DNA from: a virus
Direction: 5' to 3' (one strand)
DNA length: 33,305 nt
Virus record (IMG/VR): IMGVR_UViG_3300031974_002550
Span: 1 to 33,305 of that record
Shown here one piece after another: positions 10,155 through 19,846 of the stretch. Position numbers and translations under genes: made by a program. The first letter of the stretch is position 1; every line of letters starts with the position of its first letter. The notes beneath the pieces are model-generated. The model was not told the DNA's origin. It did no database searches and was given only the letters and a program-made list of their open reading frames with translations.

Positions 10155-12830
10155 TTAAGTTACTGTTACTGCGCCTGTGAATATATTAATTGAAACATTA
10201 CTAGCACTTGTTACTCCAAAACTATTACCATTAGAATCTAAAACCTCTTCTTGATTTGTTCCGGCTGAATTTTCTTTAAATACTTGTAACCAAGCTGCGT
10301 CAGAATGTGCCCAAGCGTAATAAGTTCCCGACACTAATCTAAATGAGTCTAAAGAAAGCCTAAGCGTGAATACACCTGTAGCTGTTGCCGCGGCCATTTG
10401 ACTAGCTAATGAGCTGTTTATTACGAAATAATCTTTACGATCGCCACTTCCTATAGTTCCGCTAACATAATAGGTTTCAGGATTGCTAGCGCTATAAGGA
10501 GATGAAACTATATTATTTTCATCATAAACCACGCTATTTGTGTCAACAAAGTTACTTGACACAGTGTCTGAATTAGCTGTTGTTCTGTCTGAAAATAAAG
10601 GTAAAGTTACTAACTGCCAAGCCGCGTCTGTTAGATTGAAAGAAGTTGAATTAGCAGAACTTGTACCTGTATTGTTTAAAGCTGATCTACCTATTATAAA
10701 TCTGACCGTGTTGTTATTCGCGTCTTGTGTCTCAGCTAGCAGTATAAAATCAGCATCGTTGCAACTGTGACCAGAAACCGAGCTTGGTTTTGCTGATAAG
10801 TTTATAGCTGACGTTGTTTTAGGTGATTGTCCACTAGCCGTTGATGCGCTTATACTTGCACCTCTATAACTAACCACAAACTCCATTTTAGTTAAAATAT
10901 CATAAGCAGCACTAACGTTTATCGTTTCTGAGTCAGATGCACCTAAGGGATCTGTGGCAATTAAAACTATTGTTGTTAACCCGGCTGGAACAGGGCCTGT
11001 TAATGTACCGGTGCCATCTTGGTTATCTGTTAACGTCCACCCTGCTGGAAGACTAGATTGAGTGCTTATTGTGACTTCTGGATCAGTATGATCTACATCT
11101 GAATATGTAAAGTTATATGTATAAGTTCCACCTGCAACACCAGTGAACTGAGGTGCTGTGCTCGTTATAATAGGAGCATCATTAACAGGGGTAACTGTTA
11201 TAGATACAGATGCCACGTTAGAATCAACCTCACCATCGTTCACTTTGTACGTGAAAGAATCAACACCGTTGAAGTTAGCGTCTGGTTTATATAAAACAGA
11301 ACTCCAAACATTCAACAATTGCCCTGTTCCCAATGGTACTTGAAAAGTTGTATCCGTAGGCGCATATATATCTCCATTAAGTGGTAGTGAAGTTATATCA
11401 TAAACTAAAGAATCTCCATCTAAATCACTACCTAAAAGTTGTATTACTAGATTATTTGGATCAACCTCGTCTTCAACTATTGTTTTCGTTACATTAGCAG
11501 CTGTTGGAGGTCTGTTTGTTTGAATAAAAGAATCTAAGTTTAATTGACTTAGTACATTGTCTATACCTGTTTCTAGTACAAAACCATCTACTGTTATAGT
11601 TAGCGTCTGTGAGTTGTTTGACAGTTCAGTTATAACAGCGTCTATATCTATATCGGTCCCACCATTATTAAGTGGATCTGTATTACTAAAATCTGATGGC
11701 AATGGGGGAGTATCGACTGTTATCTCAGAACCAGAAGTAACTTGAAATATTAATTGAAAGGCATAATTTGAATCACCAGGCTCTAATTGTTCGAGAGGGT
11801 GATACGTATAAGATATGTTACTAGGTAAAGAAAGGTTTGGATCCGTAGATGTTAATCCATAAGAAACCGTTATATCTAAATATTGATTTATCGTAAATGT
11901 TGATGGTTGACCAGAAGGTGTATCAAAAGTTGCTGCTAAATCACCGGTTAAAACAAAATCGTAATGATCATTGTCTGTAACAGCGGGAAATATTATATTA
12001 AATGAATAAACACCACTCTGTGGCATTACAACGTTTGACAGGGTGGAACCTAAAATACTAGTGCCATCTTCATTGACTACTGTTAATGAAAATAAAGCAC
12101 CTGGATTACCATATATTTTCATGTTTCTAGTCGTGCTAAAGTTACCAGGTAGATTACTAGTATCTATTGTATAAGAAGTTATTTCTCTAACCAAAACAGG
12201 TATTTCTTTAACATTAGCTATAATCGTAAATACGTCACCTGTAACATTGTTACTTCCAAAAGTATAATTTCCAGTAAATGTAACTGAAGTTAAATTTCCG
12301 TTGGAATCATAGACGTTTGAAGATGTTATTGAATAGTCCGCAACCACACCAGTTGTTATAGCTCCTTGTGGGGCTGATGGAAAGAAGTAACCACTATTTG
12401 CACTAACCGTAAAAGTAAAAGCCTGAACTGTTTCACCGTTTTCGCCTGTAGCGGAATAAGCGGTGTTTCCAGAAGATGGTGTTATATTAGAACCTGCTAT
12501 TAACTCGACAACACCAGACAGACTATACTGTAACAACGTTGCGTTACCTGCTATACATATAGGTATTTCAACATCGTTGCTAGGCATCACATAGTTGGTG
12601 TCAAAAGTAACAGTACATATAACGTTGTTTCCATTTTGAGTAAAAACAGCACCTGTTACTTGAGAGGGACCTGAAACATAAGAAAAATCATTAGCATTTA
12701 TTTGATAACCAGTGTCTGGTACCAATGTCAATGTTGCTGTTGGCTGAACACTTGATATTGTGTCGCCTTGTGGTACTTCAAAATTAACAGATTGTACTGA
12801 AAAATTACCTATTGTTGTTGTGTGACTCAT
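10155..12830 (-). CDS. Cadherin-like/Ig-repeat virion surface protein, 891 aa
   Basis: All-beta, Asn/Thr/Ser/Asp-rich, without cysteine-rich or membrane segments. Residues about 440-552 form a cadherin-like (VCBS/Big_9-type) domain: NRPPTA at the start, SDLDGDSLVYDI as the acidic calcium-binding loop, FNGVDSFTYKVNDG, and the closing VTPVNDAP. Residues about 553-640 form a second Ig-like domain of the He_PIG type (SLPAGWTLTDNQDGTGTLTG). Residues 1-430 contain further beta repeats that I cannot assign, and 650-891 look like a separate beta-rich C-terminal domain. Such domains on phage virions bind carbohydrates or cell surfaces. Placement between the muzzle gene and the cargo genes suggests an appendage on tail or capsid. 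Divalent calcium binding and host attachment are inferences. Confidence 0.8.
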   Translation of the reverse strand: MSHTTTIGNFSVQSVNFEVPQGDTISSVQPTATLTLVPDTGYQINANDFSYVSGPSQVTGAVFTQNGNNVICTVTFDTNYVMPSNDVEIPICIAGNATLLQYSLSGVVELIAGSNITPSSGNTAYSATGENGETVQAFTFTVSANSGYFFPSAPQGAITTGVVADYSITSSNVYDSNGNLTSVTFTGNYTFGSNNVTGDVFTIIANVKEIPVLVREITSYTIDTSNLPGNFSTTRNMKIYGNPGALFSLTVVNEDGTSILGSTLSNVVMPQSGVYSFNIIFPAVTDNDHYDFVLTGDLAATFDTPSGQPSTFTINQYLDITVSYGLTSTDPNLSLPSNISYTYHPLEQLEPGDSNYAFQLIFQVTSGSEITVDTPPLPSDFSNTDPLNNGGTDIDIDAVITELSNNSQTLTITVDGFVLETGIDNVLSQLNLDSFIQTNRPPTAANVTKTIVEDEVDPNNLVIQLLGSDLDGDSLVYDITSLPLNGDIYAPTDTTFQVPLGTGQLLNVWSSVLYKPDANFNGVDSFTYKVNDGEVDSNVASVSITVTPVNDAPIITSTAPQFTGVAGGTYTYNFTYSDVDHTDPEVTISTQSSLPAGWTLTDNQDGTGTLTGPVPAGLTTIVLIATDPLGASDSETINVSAAYDILTKMEFVVSYRGASISASTASGQSPKTTSAINLSAKPSSVSGHSCNDADFILLAETQDANNNTVRFIIGRSALNNTGTSSANSTSFNLTDAAWQLVTLPLFSDRTTANSDTVSSNFVDTNSVVYDENNIVSSPYSASNPETYYVSGTIGSGDRKDYFVINSSLASQMAAATATGVFTLRLSLDSFRLVSGTYYAWAHSDAAWLQVFKENSAGTNQEEVLDSNGNSFGVTSASNVSINIFTGAVTVT

Positions 12831-12842
12831 TTTTTATTTTAT

Positions 12843-15800
12843 TTAGCAATTTTCATCTACATAAAGATGCACGTTAAACGAATCCTTGTAACAAGTATCA
12901 TTAATATAAACATGTACATTGAAATCTGATTGATCGTCAGATTGTATAGATGCTCTACCTATACCCTGTACAGAAAACTCATTTGAATCAACGTTGTTAT
13001 CGCAATTATCATCAAAATAGGTTGTTAAACCTTTTATGTAGTTGTAATATTTACCTTCTTTGTTTACAAAAGTTTTTAAACTTCCTTCCTGTAAATCTGT
13101 TGCTATCCAATTTGTGTACCAACCAGATTCAACAGTTTCGCTTGTTGGAATTAAAGAATCAGCTTGTATCTCAGCTAGTGAATATCTTTTTGTTCCAGAT
13201 ACATTATATATATAATTACGCGGTTTTGACCCAGTATAATTTAATGTTTTAAAAACCTTAACGTTATTTGCTTCTTCATTAAATAAAAAGTTCAAAGAAC
13301 TGTCATATTTAACACCATAAAACGTATTATATGCATCGTTAGCTCTGTGTTTCCATATTATACCGTTTTTAAAAGTATAATACTCTCCATTTAAACTCAA
13401 ACCGCTTTCTTGGATAAAAGACTTTCTACTCTCCCAACCATCTACGTCTTCTTTAAACGTCAATGTTGTGGCTACTATATTGTCGCTTGGGTCATCAGCT
13501 ATATCACAATTAGTTCTGTCAAAAACTCCTGTTTCTAGCTTTTTTTGCCATTCTGGAGAAAGTGCATCTAAAGTTAAGTTATAAGAGTTGTTAACGTCAT
13601 CATAACTTCCTATGATTGATTTAGAGTATGGTAGATTATCAGAAAAGAAATCTCCCATGCCTTTAGTTGCTATCTCTTCTATACCATCTCTAGAAAGTCT
13701 TAAAACAGTTCCTCTGTTTTTGTCAGAAAAATAAGATCTAAAACCATATGTTGCAAAAGATTCTGGATTTGTAGATATACCAAATTCTCCAACATACGGT
13801 GTTACTTGCCCTAAAACGTTGAAATTAGAAGTTACGTTTGCATTGCCATCAGCATTATAAAGTGCGTCTTTGTTAGCTAGTATATTAAAACATTTATCTT
13901 CTGTTAAACAAATTAGATCGGTATCTCTAGCGTGTAGTTTTTGAATTGTTCCATAACTAGGATTAAGATCTTTTGTTATTTTTTCAGCTTGTATAAATTG
14001 ATTTAAGCCATTTATACCTGATGTTGAATTAAATATGTTTGAATATATCAAACCAGAACCTTTTAGTTCTTCTTGATATGGCTCTTCTAAAACAGCTGAT
14101 ACTATAGGGTTTTTATCCAATAGCACTGCATTATAGTCGTCTCTTATTCTATTAGACTCTACGCCATTTCCAAAACTCCAACAATTGTGCCATTCCAACT
14201 GTTTCTCATTGTTTAATTCTGATATATCATAAATATCACTAGCGGCATAGTAAATATCTAACTCAGCTGATTCTTTTGGTTCAGTTTCCCATATAGCTGG
14301 ATTTTCAGTTGTAAATTCAGATCTATTGCCAAGATTACTTACATTTTGCAATATTTCTATTGTTCCATATTGCTGACCACTGTTATTCCCAATAGGTGGA
14401 ACCCACGTCATAGGTCTATCAACCTTTATGCTATATCGTATAGACCTTCTTGGCCACTTTTTACCAGCGCCATGGCAACCTATACTTCTATCGGAATTTG
14501 TGTAATAAGTTCTAAATACTTTTTTTATTTCGTAAACTTCTTCATTTGGATCGCCTACAAACCTAAATAATGTACCAACTGCTTTTAATGCGTCACTAAA
14601 ATCTTTTTGAGGTCTTTCATTAGCGTTATCAGTATCCCAATTTGCCCATATAGACCAATGCCCATCACAAAATGCTTGAGATTGTCTAGGCCCAAAACCA
14701 TGCCAAGTTATATCTAATTTGTCTTGACCAGCAACACACCCCCAGCCTACTTCATGAGGTTCGAAAACTAAACCTTGATTCTCGTAATGCCAGTCTGGGC
14801 TATGTCTTTTAATAGGGTGAGGTCTTGCATAATCAAAAAACCACCAGTGCAAAATATTTGATGAATTAGAGGTTCTAGCATATACGTTTTTTGATCTTAT
14901 AACACCATATCTAGGGTTTGGATCATCTAAAAGTATGTTTTGCTGCAAAGTAGCATCTTTATATATTTTAGCAAAAAATCTACCATCAAACTCAGGCTTA
15001 TTTTCTTCTACCGCTTCTCTTATTGTTACTATAAAAGTGTCAGAAACTCTACCAGCAAAAGTTCCATCTGTTGAAACAAAACCAACAGTGTCATCGAATG
15101 GCTCGACTAAATCAATTTTTACTATTGAATTATCATTATTTGGATCACCTAATGTTGTTATGTTTGCTATTTCAAAATAATCAGATGTGTTATTTCCAAA
15201 TGATATAGCTGTATATAAATTACCATTAGCACTTTCTAAACCTCCAAATAAATTTTTCCATATAACATTTCTAATATAAAAATTTGTTCTATCTGGTAAA
15301 GGAAAGCCATCAGACAACCCAGCTATAGTTGTCCAGCTATGCTCCCCAGAGCCCCTTAATTTTTTAGTCGTTTTTATAAAAGTAGGGGCTTCATTAGATA
15401 TTGATATTATTTTATATTTAGCGTTTTCAGTCACAGGTACGTCCGAAGCATGTTTTTTCTTTAACTCTATAAAACTTTCTTCTGAAACTTTATTTCTATC
15501 TGACGATGGAAAAGACAGCCATATATTACCATCTTCAGCATCATACCATCTATCCATCGCTAAATTATAATATTCATTCGATGTTTCTTTTATAAAATAT
15601 TTAAAATATTTTGCCCAAGACGGAGGTAGGTTGTTTACTTTAGCTTTTATTATATTTCTTAAAGGAGCAAAACTTTTTGTTAAAGCCTTTGTTGCATTTG
15701 ATGATGTAAAAACAGGCGTCTGTCTACCAAATTTATCTATATAAGAAACACCTAGTTGATAAGTTCTTTGGGACTTTATAGATTTACTTGGATTTCCTAT

Positions 15801-17270
15801 AGAAATATCAGAAGTGTCTTCATCGTGCTGAATTTGTATTTGAAGATCATGGTTTATATCTTGACCTAATTTGTTATTCATGTTGTAGCCTTGTACGTAA
15901 TTACCATACACAAGTCTATTACCTATGAGTTCTTGAGATTTAGCTTTTCTAGGCACATTGTCCCATGGTCTCAATATTTGATTAGCCTCTATAACAGAAC
16001 TAATTATTTCACTTTGAATAACATATTCATTAGCCACCCATGTGTCTGAATTTTTAGTTATAGATTCTACTTTATAAACCAAGTTGTTATTAGATTCTTT
16101 GTAAAGTATATCTATTTCTTTTACATCAGGTGGTATATCGCTTGTTACAAAATTAGATATTTTTATTATTCTAGCAACATTAGTCATCGCTAAGTTATAA
16201 CCGTGATAACCATCATATTCAAATGGTTTTCCAGGTAAAAAAGCTACTTCAGTGAAAGGAGCAAATGTAGAATATTGATTGTCTAAATACTTATATCTAT
16301 AAGAAAATCTAGGCATTTTATATTCAAAAAGTGGATCTTCTAGATCAAGCTCCACATCATAGGGAAGCGTTCCAGTTGGTATCTCGTCTGGAATTGAAAG
16401 TATTTTAACTTTATAGGTGTATATATTTATAACCTCAACAACTTGTAGTCTTATAGAGAAAAGATCATTGTATTCGTTTGCGTCATCGTTGAGATCTAAA
16501 GTAAGAGTGTCTCCTTCTAAAAAATCAACAGATGTTGTAAAGGTTACATTAAATGGAGGCGTGTTAATATCCAAAGAGTCGTATTCATCATCTTGATCTA
16601 AAAAAGCAAAAGCATAATTTAAGTTAGTTCTTATTTCTCCATCTCTGTCGCTCTCGGACATAGTTAGAGAAGGTCTTTTTAAAGGGTATTTTTTTATAAC
16701 GGTTACATCTTGTTCTATGAAATCTCTTCCATATATTTGAGAATGTGTTACAAAATCATTGGTTGAATTTTGCCAATCTTTAATTATTACTTTTTTAGGC
16801 TCGTTTTTATTATCAGTCCAAAAAATAACGCTTTCAATAATATTTACGCCAGTTATCAAATAATCTTCTGAAAAATTAAAAACATTATTAGCGTCGACAA
16901 CAAGAGGTTTTACTAAATCATTGACTTGATTATACTCAGCAATAACATCAGCTTCGTTAGAAGTTATAAACCAGTATATTTTTTCTGTAGATGTATCTCT
17001 AACAGAACCTATACATTTAGCATTAGTTAAATTAGATATATATCCACCCTTAGCTAGATCCCAAGGTTGATAAACACCAGTACTTGAGTTATAACTTTTG
17101 TTTTTTAGTTCAATGTTACCTTTGATATTTTCAAAAGCTCCAACATCTGAATCTTCCGATGCTGAAATTTCTAAGTTTAAAGCATCTCTATATTCGCCAT
17201 TAGGTACAATTCTCTCGTCGAGGTCTTTATTCATTCTACCTCGAGCAAAACCTCTAACTATTTCTGGCAT
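12843..17270 (-). CDS. Muzzle / tail tubular protein B-like tail protein, 1475 aa
   Basis: The N terminus (RGRMNKDLDERIVPNGEYRD, then LNLEIS and SDVGAFENIKGN) is a hallmark I recognise from the large tail-tube or muzzle proteins of crAss-like and related podoviruses. The protein is long, beta-rich and acidic, with many aromatic residues, as expected of a propeller-type tail-tip protein. It follows the two ring/adaptor genes (3-base gap) and precedes the Ig-like gene (12-base gap). In crAss-like phages the muzzle closes the tail end and gates DNA and cargo exit. A cysteine- and His/Trp-rich patch lies in the middle (HWWFFDYARPHPIKRHSPDW region). The assignment rests on the N-terminal motif, size and gene order. 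Confidence 0.8.
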   Translation of the reverse strand: MPEIVRGFARGRMNKDLDERIVPNGEYRDALNLEISASEDSDVGAFENIKGNIELKNKSYNSSTGVYQPWDLAKGGYISNLTNAKCIGSVRDTSTEKIYWFITSNEADVIAEYNQVNDLVKPLVVDANNVFNFSEDYLITGVNIIESVIFWTDNKNEPKKVIIKDWQNSTNDFVTHSQIYGRDFIEQDVTVIKKYPLKRPSLTMSESDRDGEIRTNLNYAFAFLDQDDEYDSLDINTPPFNVTFTTSVDFLEGDTLTLDLNDDANEYNDLFSIRLQVVEVINIYTYKVKILSIPDEIPTGTLPYDVELDLEDPLFEYKMPRFSYRYKYLDNQYSTFAPFTEVAFLPGKPFEYDGYHGYNLAMTNVARIIKISNFVTSDIPPDVKEIDILYKESNNNLVYKVESITKNSDTWVANEYVIQSEIISSVIEANQILRPWDNVPRKAKSQELIGNRLVYGNYVQGYNMNNKLGQDINHDLQIQIQHDEDTSDISIGNPSKSIKSQRTYQLGVSYIDKFGRQTPVFTSSNATKALTKSFAPLRNIIKAKVNNLPPSWAKYFKYFIKETSNEYYNLAMDRWYDAEDGNIWLSFPSSDRNKVSEESFIELKKKHASDVPVTENAKYKIISISNEAPTFIKTTKKLRGSGEHSWTTIAGLSDGFPLPDRTNFYIRNVIWKNLFGGLESANGNLYTAISFGNNTSDYFEIANITTLGDPNNDNSIVKIDLVEPFDDTVGFVSTDGTFAGRVSDTFIVTIREAVEENKPEFDGRFFAKIYKDATLQQNILLDDPNPRYGVIRSKNVYARTSNSSNILHWWFFDYARPHPIKRHSPDWHYENQGLVFEPHEVGWGCVAGQDKLDITWHGFGPRQSQAFCDGHWSIWANWDTDNANERPQKDFSDALKAVGTLFRFVGDPNEEVYEIKKVFRTYYTNSDRSIGCHGAGKKWPRRSIRYSIKVDRPMTWVPPIGNNSGQQYGTIEILQNVSNLGNRSEFTTENPAIWETEPKESAELDIYYAASDIYDISELNNEKQLEWHNCWSFGNGVESNRIRDDYNAVLLDKNPIVSAVLEEPYQEELKGSGLIYSNIFNSTSGINGLNQFIQAEKITKDLNPSYGTIQKLHARDTDLICLTEDKCFNILANKDALYNADGNANVTSNFNVLGQVTPYVGEFGISTNPESFATYGFRSYFSDKNRGTVLRLSRDGIEEIATKGMGDFFSDNLPYSKSIIGSYDDVNNSYNLTLDALSPEWQKKLETGVFDRTNCDIADDPSDNIVATTLTFKEDVDGWESRKSFIQESGLSLNGEYYTFKNGIIWKHRANDAYNTFYGVKYDSSLNFLFNEEANNVKVFKTLNYTGSKPRNYIYNVSGTKRYSLAEIQADSLIPTSETVESGWYTNWIATDLQEGSLKTFVNKEGKYYNYIKGLTTYFDDNCDNNVDSNEFSVQGIGRASIQSDDQSDFNVHVYINDTCYKDSFNVHLYVDENC

Positions 17271-17273
17271 ATT

Positions 17274-18179
17274 TTAGTGTTTTATTTGCTTAGATTTGCC
17301 TCTCATTACTTGAGTGATCTCTTCTATTTTCAAGTTAGATAATCTAAGTTTAGCAGTTCTAGCCGCTGCAAATTTTTCTTTTTTAAATCTATTGATTATA
17401 TATTCAGGTACATTTGCTCTAGCTGACAAAATAGAAAGTGCTACGTATTTGTAAACAGCTTCTTCGGCAAATTTATGTACAATCATCTCTTCGTCAGTGG
17501 CTAAACCATCACTTATATATTTAAGCGTTATAACCTTACCCATTAGAGACGCGTCAAAGAATATTTTGTTTTTTATTGGATCTATAAAAAATACACCGTT
17601 AGACTGAGTGTATTCTGGGTCTATACCATATCTTCTACCGAATAACTGTGTTAGACCAGCGTCGTTTTCAAGATCATTTAAGTCATCTTGATTATCCTGT
17701 TGTCTGTTTTTAAACCTTTTCCAAGTTTCAGACTCGTTAGCCGTTAACAAGTTACCATTACTATCAAAGGTGTACTCATAATTACTATCCTGAATTATAG
17801 GAAGTGGATTACTAGTGTTTCTAGTTGGATACACTATTCTTTCAACACCACTATCATCTACCCAAGTAACTTTTACGTAATTTACATAATCATGCGGTAA
17901 TGGCATTTGAAGATTTGGTGGTATTTCTATTTCTTGCGACTTTTCAGATCTAAAAATATCATATGTAAACTCTTGCATACCTCTTCTAACGTGATACGCA
18001 ACATCGGTTCTTTTTATCTTACTTATAATCTTGTCCTCACCTACATAGTTTATAATGAAGTTATTAACTAGATCTTTTAAGTTTATAAATTGATACCCAC
18101 CGTAATCATTTATATTACTAGCTTGATTTCCGTCTGATCCCTCGTAGTATTGTTGTTGTGTTCCAGTGAATAAGCCCAT
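17274..18179 (-). CDS. Neck ring / head-to-tail adaptor protein, 301 aa
   Basis: Starts MGLFTGTQQQYYEGSDG and contains YVGEDKIISKIKRTDVAYHV, then RGMQEFTYDIFRS and PLPHDYVNYVKVTW. I recognise this set as a conserved structural protein of crAss-like and uncultured marine phages, found next to the muzzle gene. The helical N-terminal half resembles the multihelix adaptor fold (P22 gp4/gp6-type connectors); the C-terminal part contains a beta section and a basic helical tail (RFKKEKFAAARTAKLRLSNL). It overlaps nothing and starts 3 bases after the previous gene. It should form a ring below the portal. Sequence-level homology was not tested. Confidence 0.75.
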   Translation of the reverse strand: MGLFTGTQQQYYEGSDGNQASNINDYGGYQFINLKDLVNNFIINYVGEDKIISKIKRTDVAYHVRRGMQEFTYDIFRSEKSQEIEIPPNLQMPLPHDYVNYVKVTWVDDSGVERIVYPTRNTSNPLPIIQDSNYEYTFDSNGNLLTANESETWKRFKNRQQDNQDDLNDLENDAGLTQLFGRRYGIDPEYTQSNGVFFIDPIKNKIFFDASLMGKVITLKYISDGLATDEEMIVHKFAEEAVYKYVALSILSARANVPEYIINRFKKEKFAAARTAKLRLSNLKIEEITQVMRGKSKQIKH

Positions 18180-18182
18180 TTA

Positions 18183-18878
18183 TTAAGATTTTTGTTGTTG
18201 AACGTCCATAGCGTCTTCTTGTGCTGCTAGTTGATAAACTGATAGGTCTCTTACTAATACACCAGCTAGCGACAATATCTTCATGACCAACTCAACTTCT
18301 TCAGATGGATGTAATTCAAAGTTAACAGAATATGTTGCGTCGTATAGTGCTTCGCCATATACCATTTGATATTTCCACTCAACTTTTGTTGGTTTTTTAA
18401 TGTAGTTACAGTTTAAAGATTTAACAGAGTCGTCAATCTCAGTTGGCCCATAAGCTTTTATACCATTAATATCTTTGGTATATATGGGGAACTCAGCCGT
18501 TGGAGCTGCTATTGGTGAAGATGTTATATATAAGTATTCGTTTTTATTTACCCTCTCTACTTCGTTTCCATCATATATAATGGTTCCAAGTCTATATAAA
18601 TCAGATGGTAAAATCCAGTAATTATTGGAATAAGTTAAGGCTACTGTTTTTTCAAATAAACTTATTTTTTCATTCAATATATTTAACATATCAGAATATT
18701 CAGTGTCATTACCATGTAACATACCGAATTGTTCTATATCGTAAAAATATTGTTCAAAAATATCCATTTGCGCTTGATTTGCAAATAGATTGAATTCTTG
18801 AGGCGTCAAGTATCCTCTTTGCTCTTTGTTTAGTATCGCAAGAACTCTTTGGTAAACCGTGTCTATACTTACTGCCAT
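18183..18878 (-). CDS. Neck ring / connector-like protein, 231 aa
   Basis: The N terminus (AVSIDTVYQRVLAILNKEQR) is followed by YLTPQEFNLFANQAQMDIFE, a conserved helical pair I recognise from the ring or connector proteins of marine and crAss-like podoviruses. The middle is beta-rich (LTYSNNYWILPSDLYRLGTI), and the C terminus is helical with Gln at the end. Length and position, one gene upstream of the second ring protein, suit a head-completion ring. The start codon lies 9 bases beyond a long hairpin in the leader (18888-18930), with AAAAAAATAAC directly before ATG, so translation could be sensitive to that structure. Confidence 0.72.
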   Translation of the reverse strand: MAVSIDTVYQRVLAILNKEQRGYLTPQEFNLFANQAQMDIFEQYFYDIEQFGMLHGNDTEYSDMLNILNEKISLFEKTVALTYSNNYWILPSDLYRLGTIIYDGNEVERVNKNEYLYITSSPIAAPTAEFPIYTKDINGIKAYGPTEIDDSVKSLNCNYIKKPTKVEWKYQMVYGEALYDATYSVNFELHPSEEVELVMKILSLAGVLVRDLSVYQLAAQEDAMDVQQQKS

Positions 18879-18887
18879 GTTATTTTT

Positions 18888-18930
18888 TTATAGTGATTAG
18901 GCCACGATTACAGCGGCCTAACCGCTATAA
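18888..18930 (-). promoter_or_regulatory. Long imperfect hairpin in the leader of the ring-protein gene
   Basis: The arms 18888-18903 and 18915-18930 pair over 16 positions with one mismatch and one G-U pair, around an 11-base loop; the core arms are TTAGGCC and GGCCTAA. On the transcribed (minus) strand it is followed by A-rich sequence, not a U-tract, so it does not look like a standard intrinsic terminator. It fills most of the 58-base gap between two late genes. It may be an RNA processing site, mRNA stabiliser or translational control element; which one cannot be told from sequence. Confidence 0.7.
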
Positions 18931-18936
18931 GTGACT

Positions 18937-19761
18937 TTAATTTAGTCTTTTTTCTATATTGCTATACACTTCAACACCGTCGTCAGTTTTAAACCAAGCG
19001 GCTAAAGCTGAATATGGGTTTTCGTCAAAAGGTACAGTCATTAATTTTCTACCATTAGATCCCCAGTTGAATGTTCTTTGATCTTGTGATAGATTTATGA
19101 TACCAGCTTCTACAGCTTTAATACCAAAGTTTCTTAGTTGAACATTTTCATCAGAAGCAAGATCTAAAAATAAAGCTGGATTTCTTTTAGCAAGCAACAT
19201 GACATCTCTTTTAATTTCTTTACTAGTCATATTATTTACCTTGTTACCAACCTCAACTCTTAAAATAGCTTCTAATTGATCAATATCTAGTGTTTTAGCA
19301 GCGTTTAACGCTTCTAGTTCCATTTCAATATAGTCTAGATCATCTTGAGCTTCTCTAACAGTGTCTAACTCAGAATATAAACCATTTTTTAATGGGTGAT
19401 AAAGAGACAAAAGTTTTTGTAACGCTTGTTGTTGTCTCGGTACTTGCAAAACACCATCTCTAAAAATAATTTGCCCTAAAGTAACTTCGCCTTGTTGCTC
19501 ATCAACAAAAGGACTATTTTGATTAGTAGCATATCTAAGTTCTCTTTGTAAACCAGTATTTTCATCAAACCACAATAATGGTCTTTTTCTAGAGTGTTTT
19601 GCTGGTAATGTTGTTATAAGTGGTTTTTTATTGGATGTTAGAAAATAAACTCTATCTTTAATTTCCCACTCTGGTTTTTTTGGTTGAACTGGTGCATTTT
19701 TTGCAACAGTTGGCTGAGGTTCAATTAACTCAGTTTCGTGTGTTGTAGCTTTTTTAGCCAT
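18937..19761 (-). CDS. Capsid-adjacent structural protein of unknown function, 274 aa
   Basis: Not recognised to a named family. Residues 1-35 are a disordered, Pro/Thr/Gln-rich tail. Residues about 35-110 look beta-rich (DRVYFLTSNKKPLITTLPAK), and about 110-200 are helical and acidic (LDTVREAQDDLDYIEMELEA, then DQLEAILRVEVGNKV). The C-terminal part (FGIKAVEAGIINLSQDQRTF) is a compact helix-turn region. It follows the major capsid gene and its terminator, and precedes the ring proteins. This position suits an auxiliary capsid or head-closure protein, which is inference. Read-through of the upstream terminator or a separate promoter would be needed for expression. Confidence 0.6.
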   Translation of the reverse strand: MAKKATTHETELIEPQPTVAKNAPVQPKKPEWEIKDRVYFLTSNKKPLITTLPAKHSRKRPLLWFDENTGLQRELRYATNQNSPFVDEQQGEVTLGQIIFRDGVLQVPRQQQALQKLLSLYHPLKNGLYSELDTVREAQDDLDYIEMELEALNAAKTLDIDQLEAILRVEVGNKVNNMTSKEIKRDVMLLAKRNPALFLDLASDENVQLRNFGIKAVEAGIINLSQDQRTFNWGSNGRKLMTVPFDENPYSALAAWFKTDDGVEVYSNIEKRLN

Positions 19762-19798
19762 GATATAATAAAATTAAAAAGTTTATAAAAATGTAAAA

Positions 19799-19827
19799 AT
19801 TACCCCCGTCGATAAAACGAGGGTAAT
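19799..19827 (-). terminator. Intrinsic terminator after the major capsid gene
   Basis: On the minus strand the sequence forms an 11-bp stem (one G-U pair), arms ATTACCCTCGT and ACGGGGGTAAT, with a 7-base loop TTTATCG. It is followed by TTTTACATTTTT. It lies 20 bases past the capsid stop codon. On the plus strand the same stem would carry a C-A mismatch, so the minus-strand reading is the better one. A terminator here would raise capsid transcript over downstream tail transcripts. Confidence 0.82.
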
Positions 19828-19846
19828 AATTACTTTTGTTAAATGA

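Noticed and set aside
18888-18930. The leader hairpin as a rho-independent terminator
   Set aside because: No U-tract follows it on either strand.
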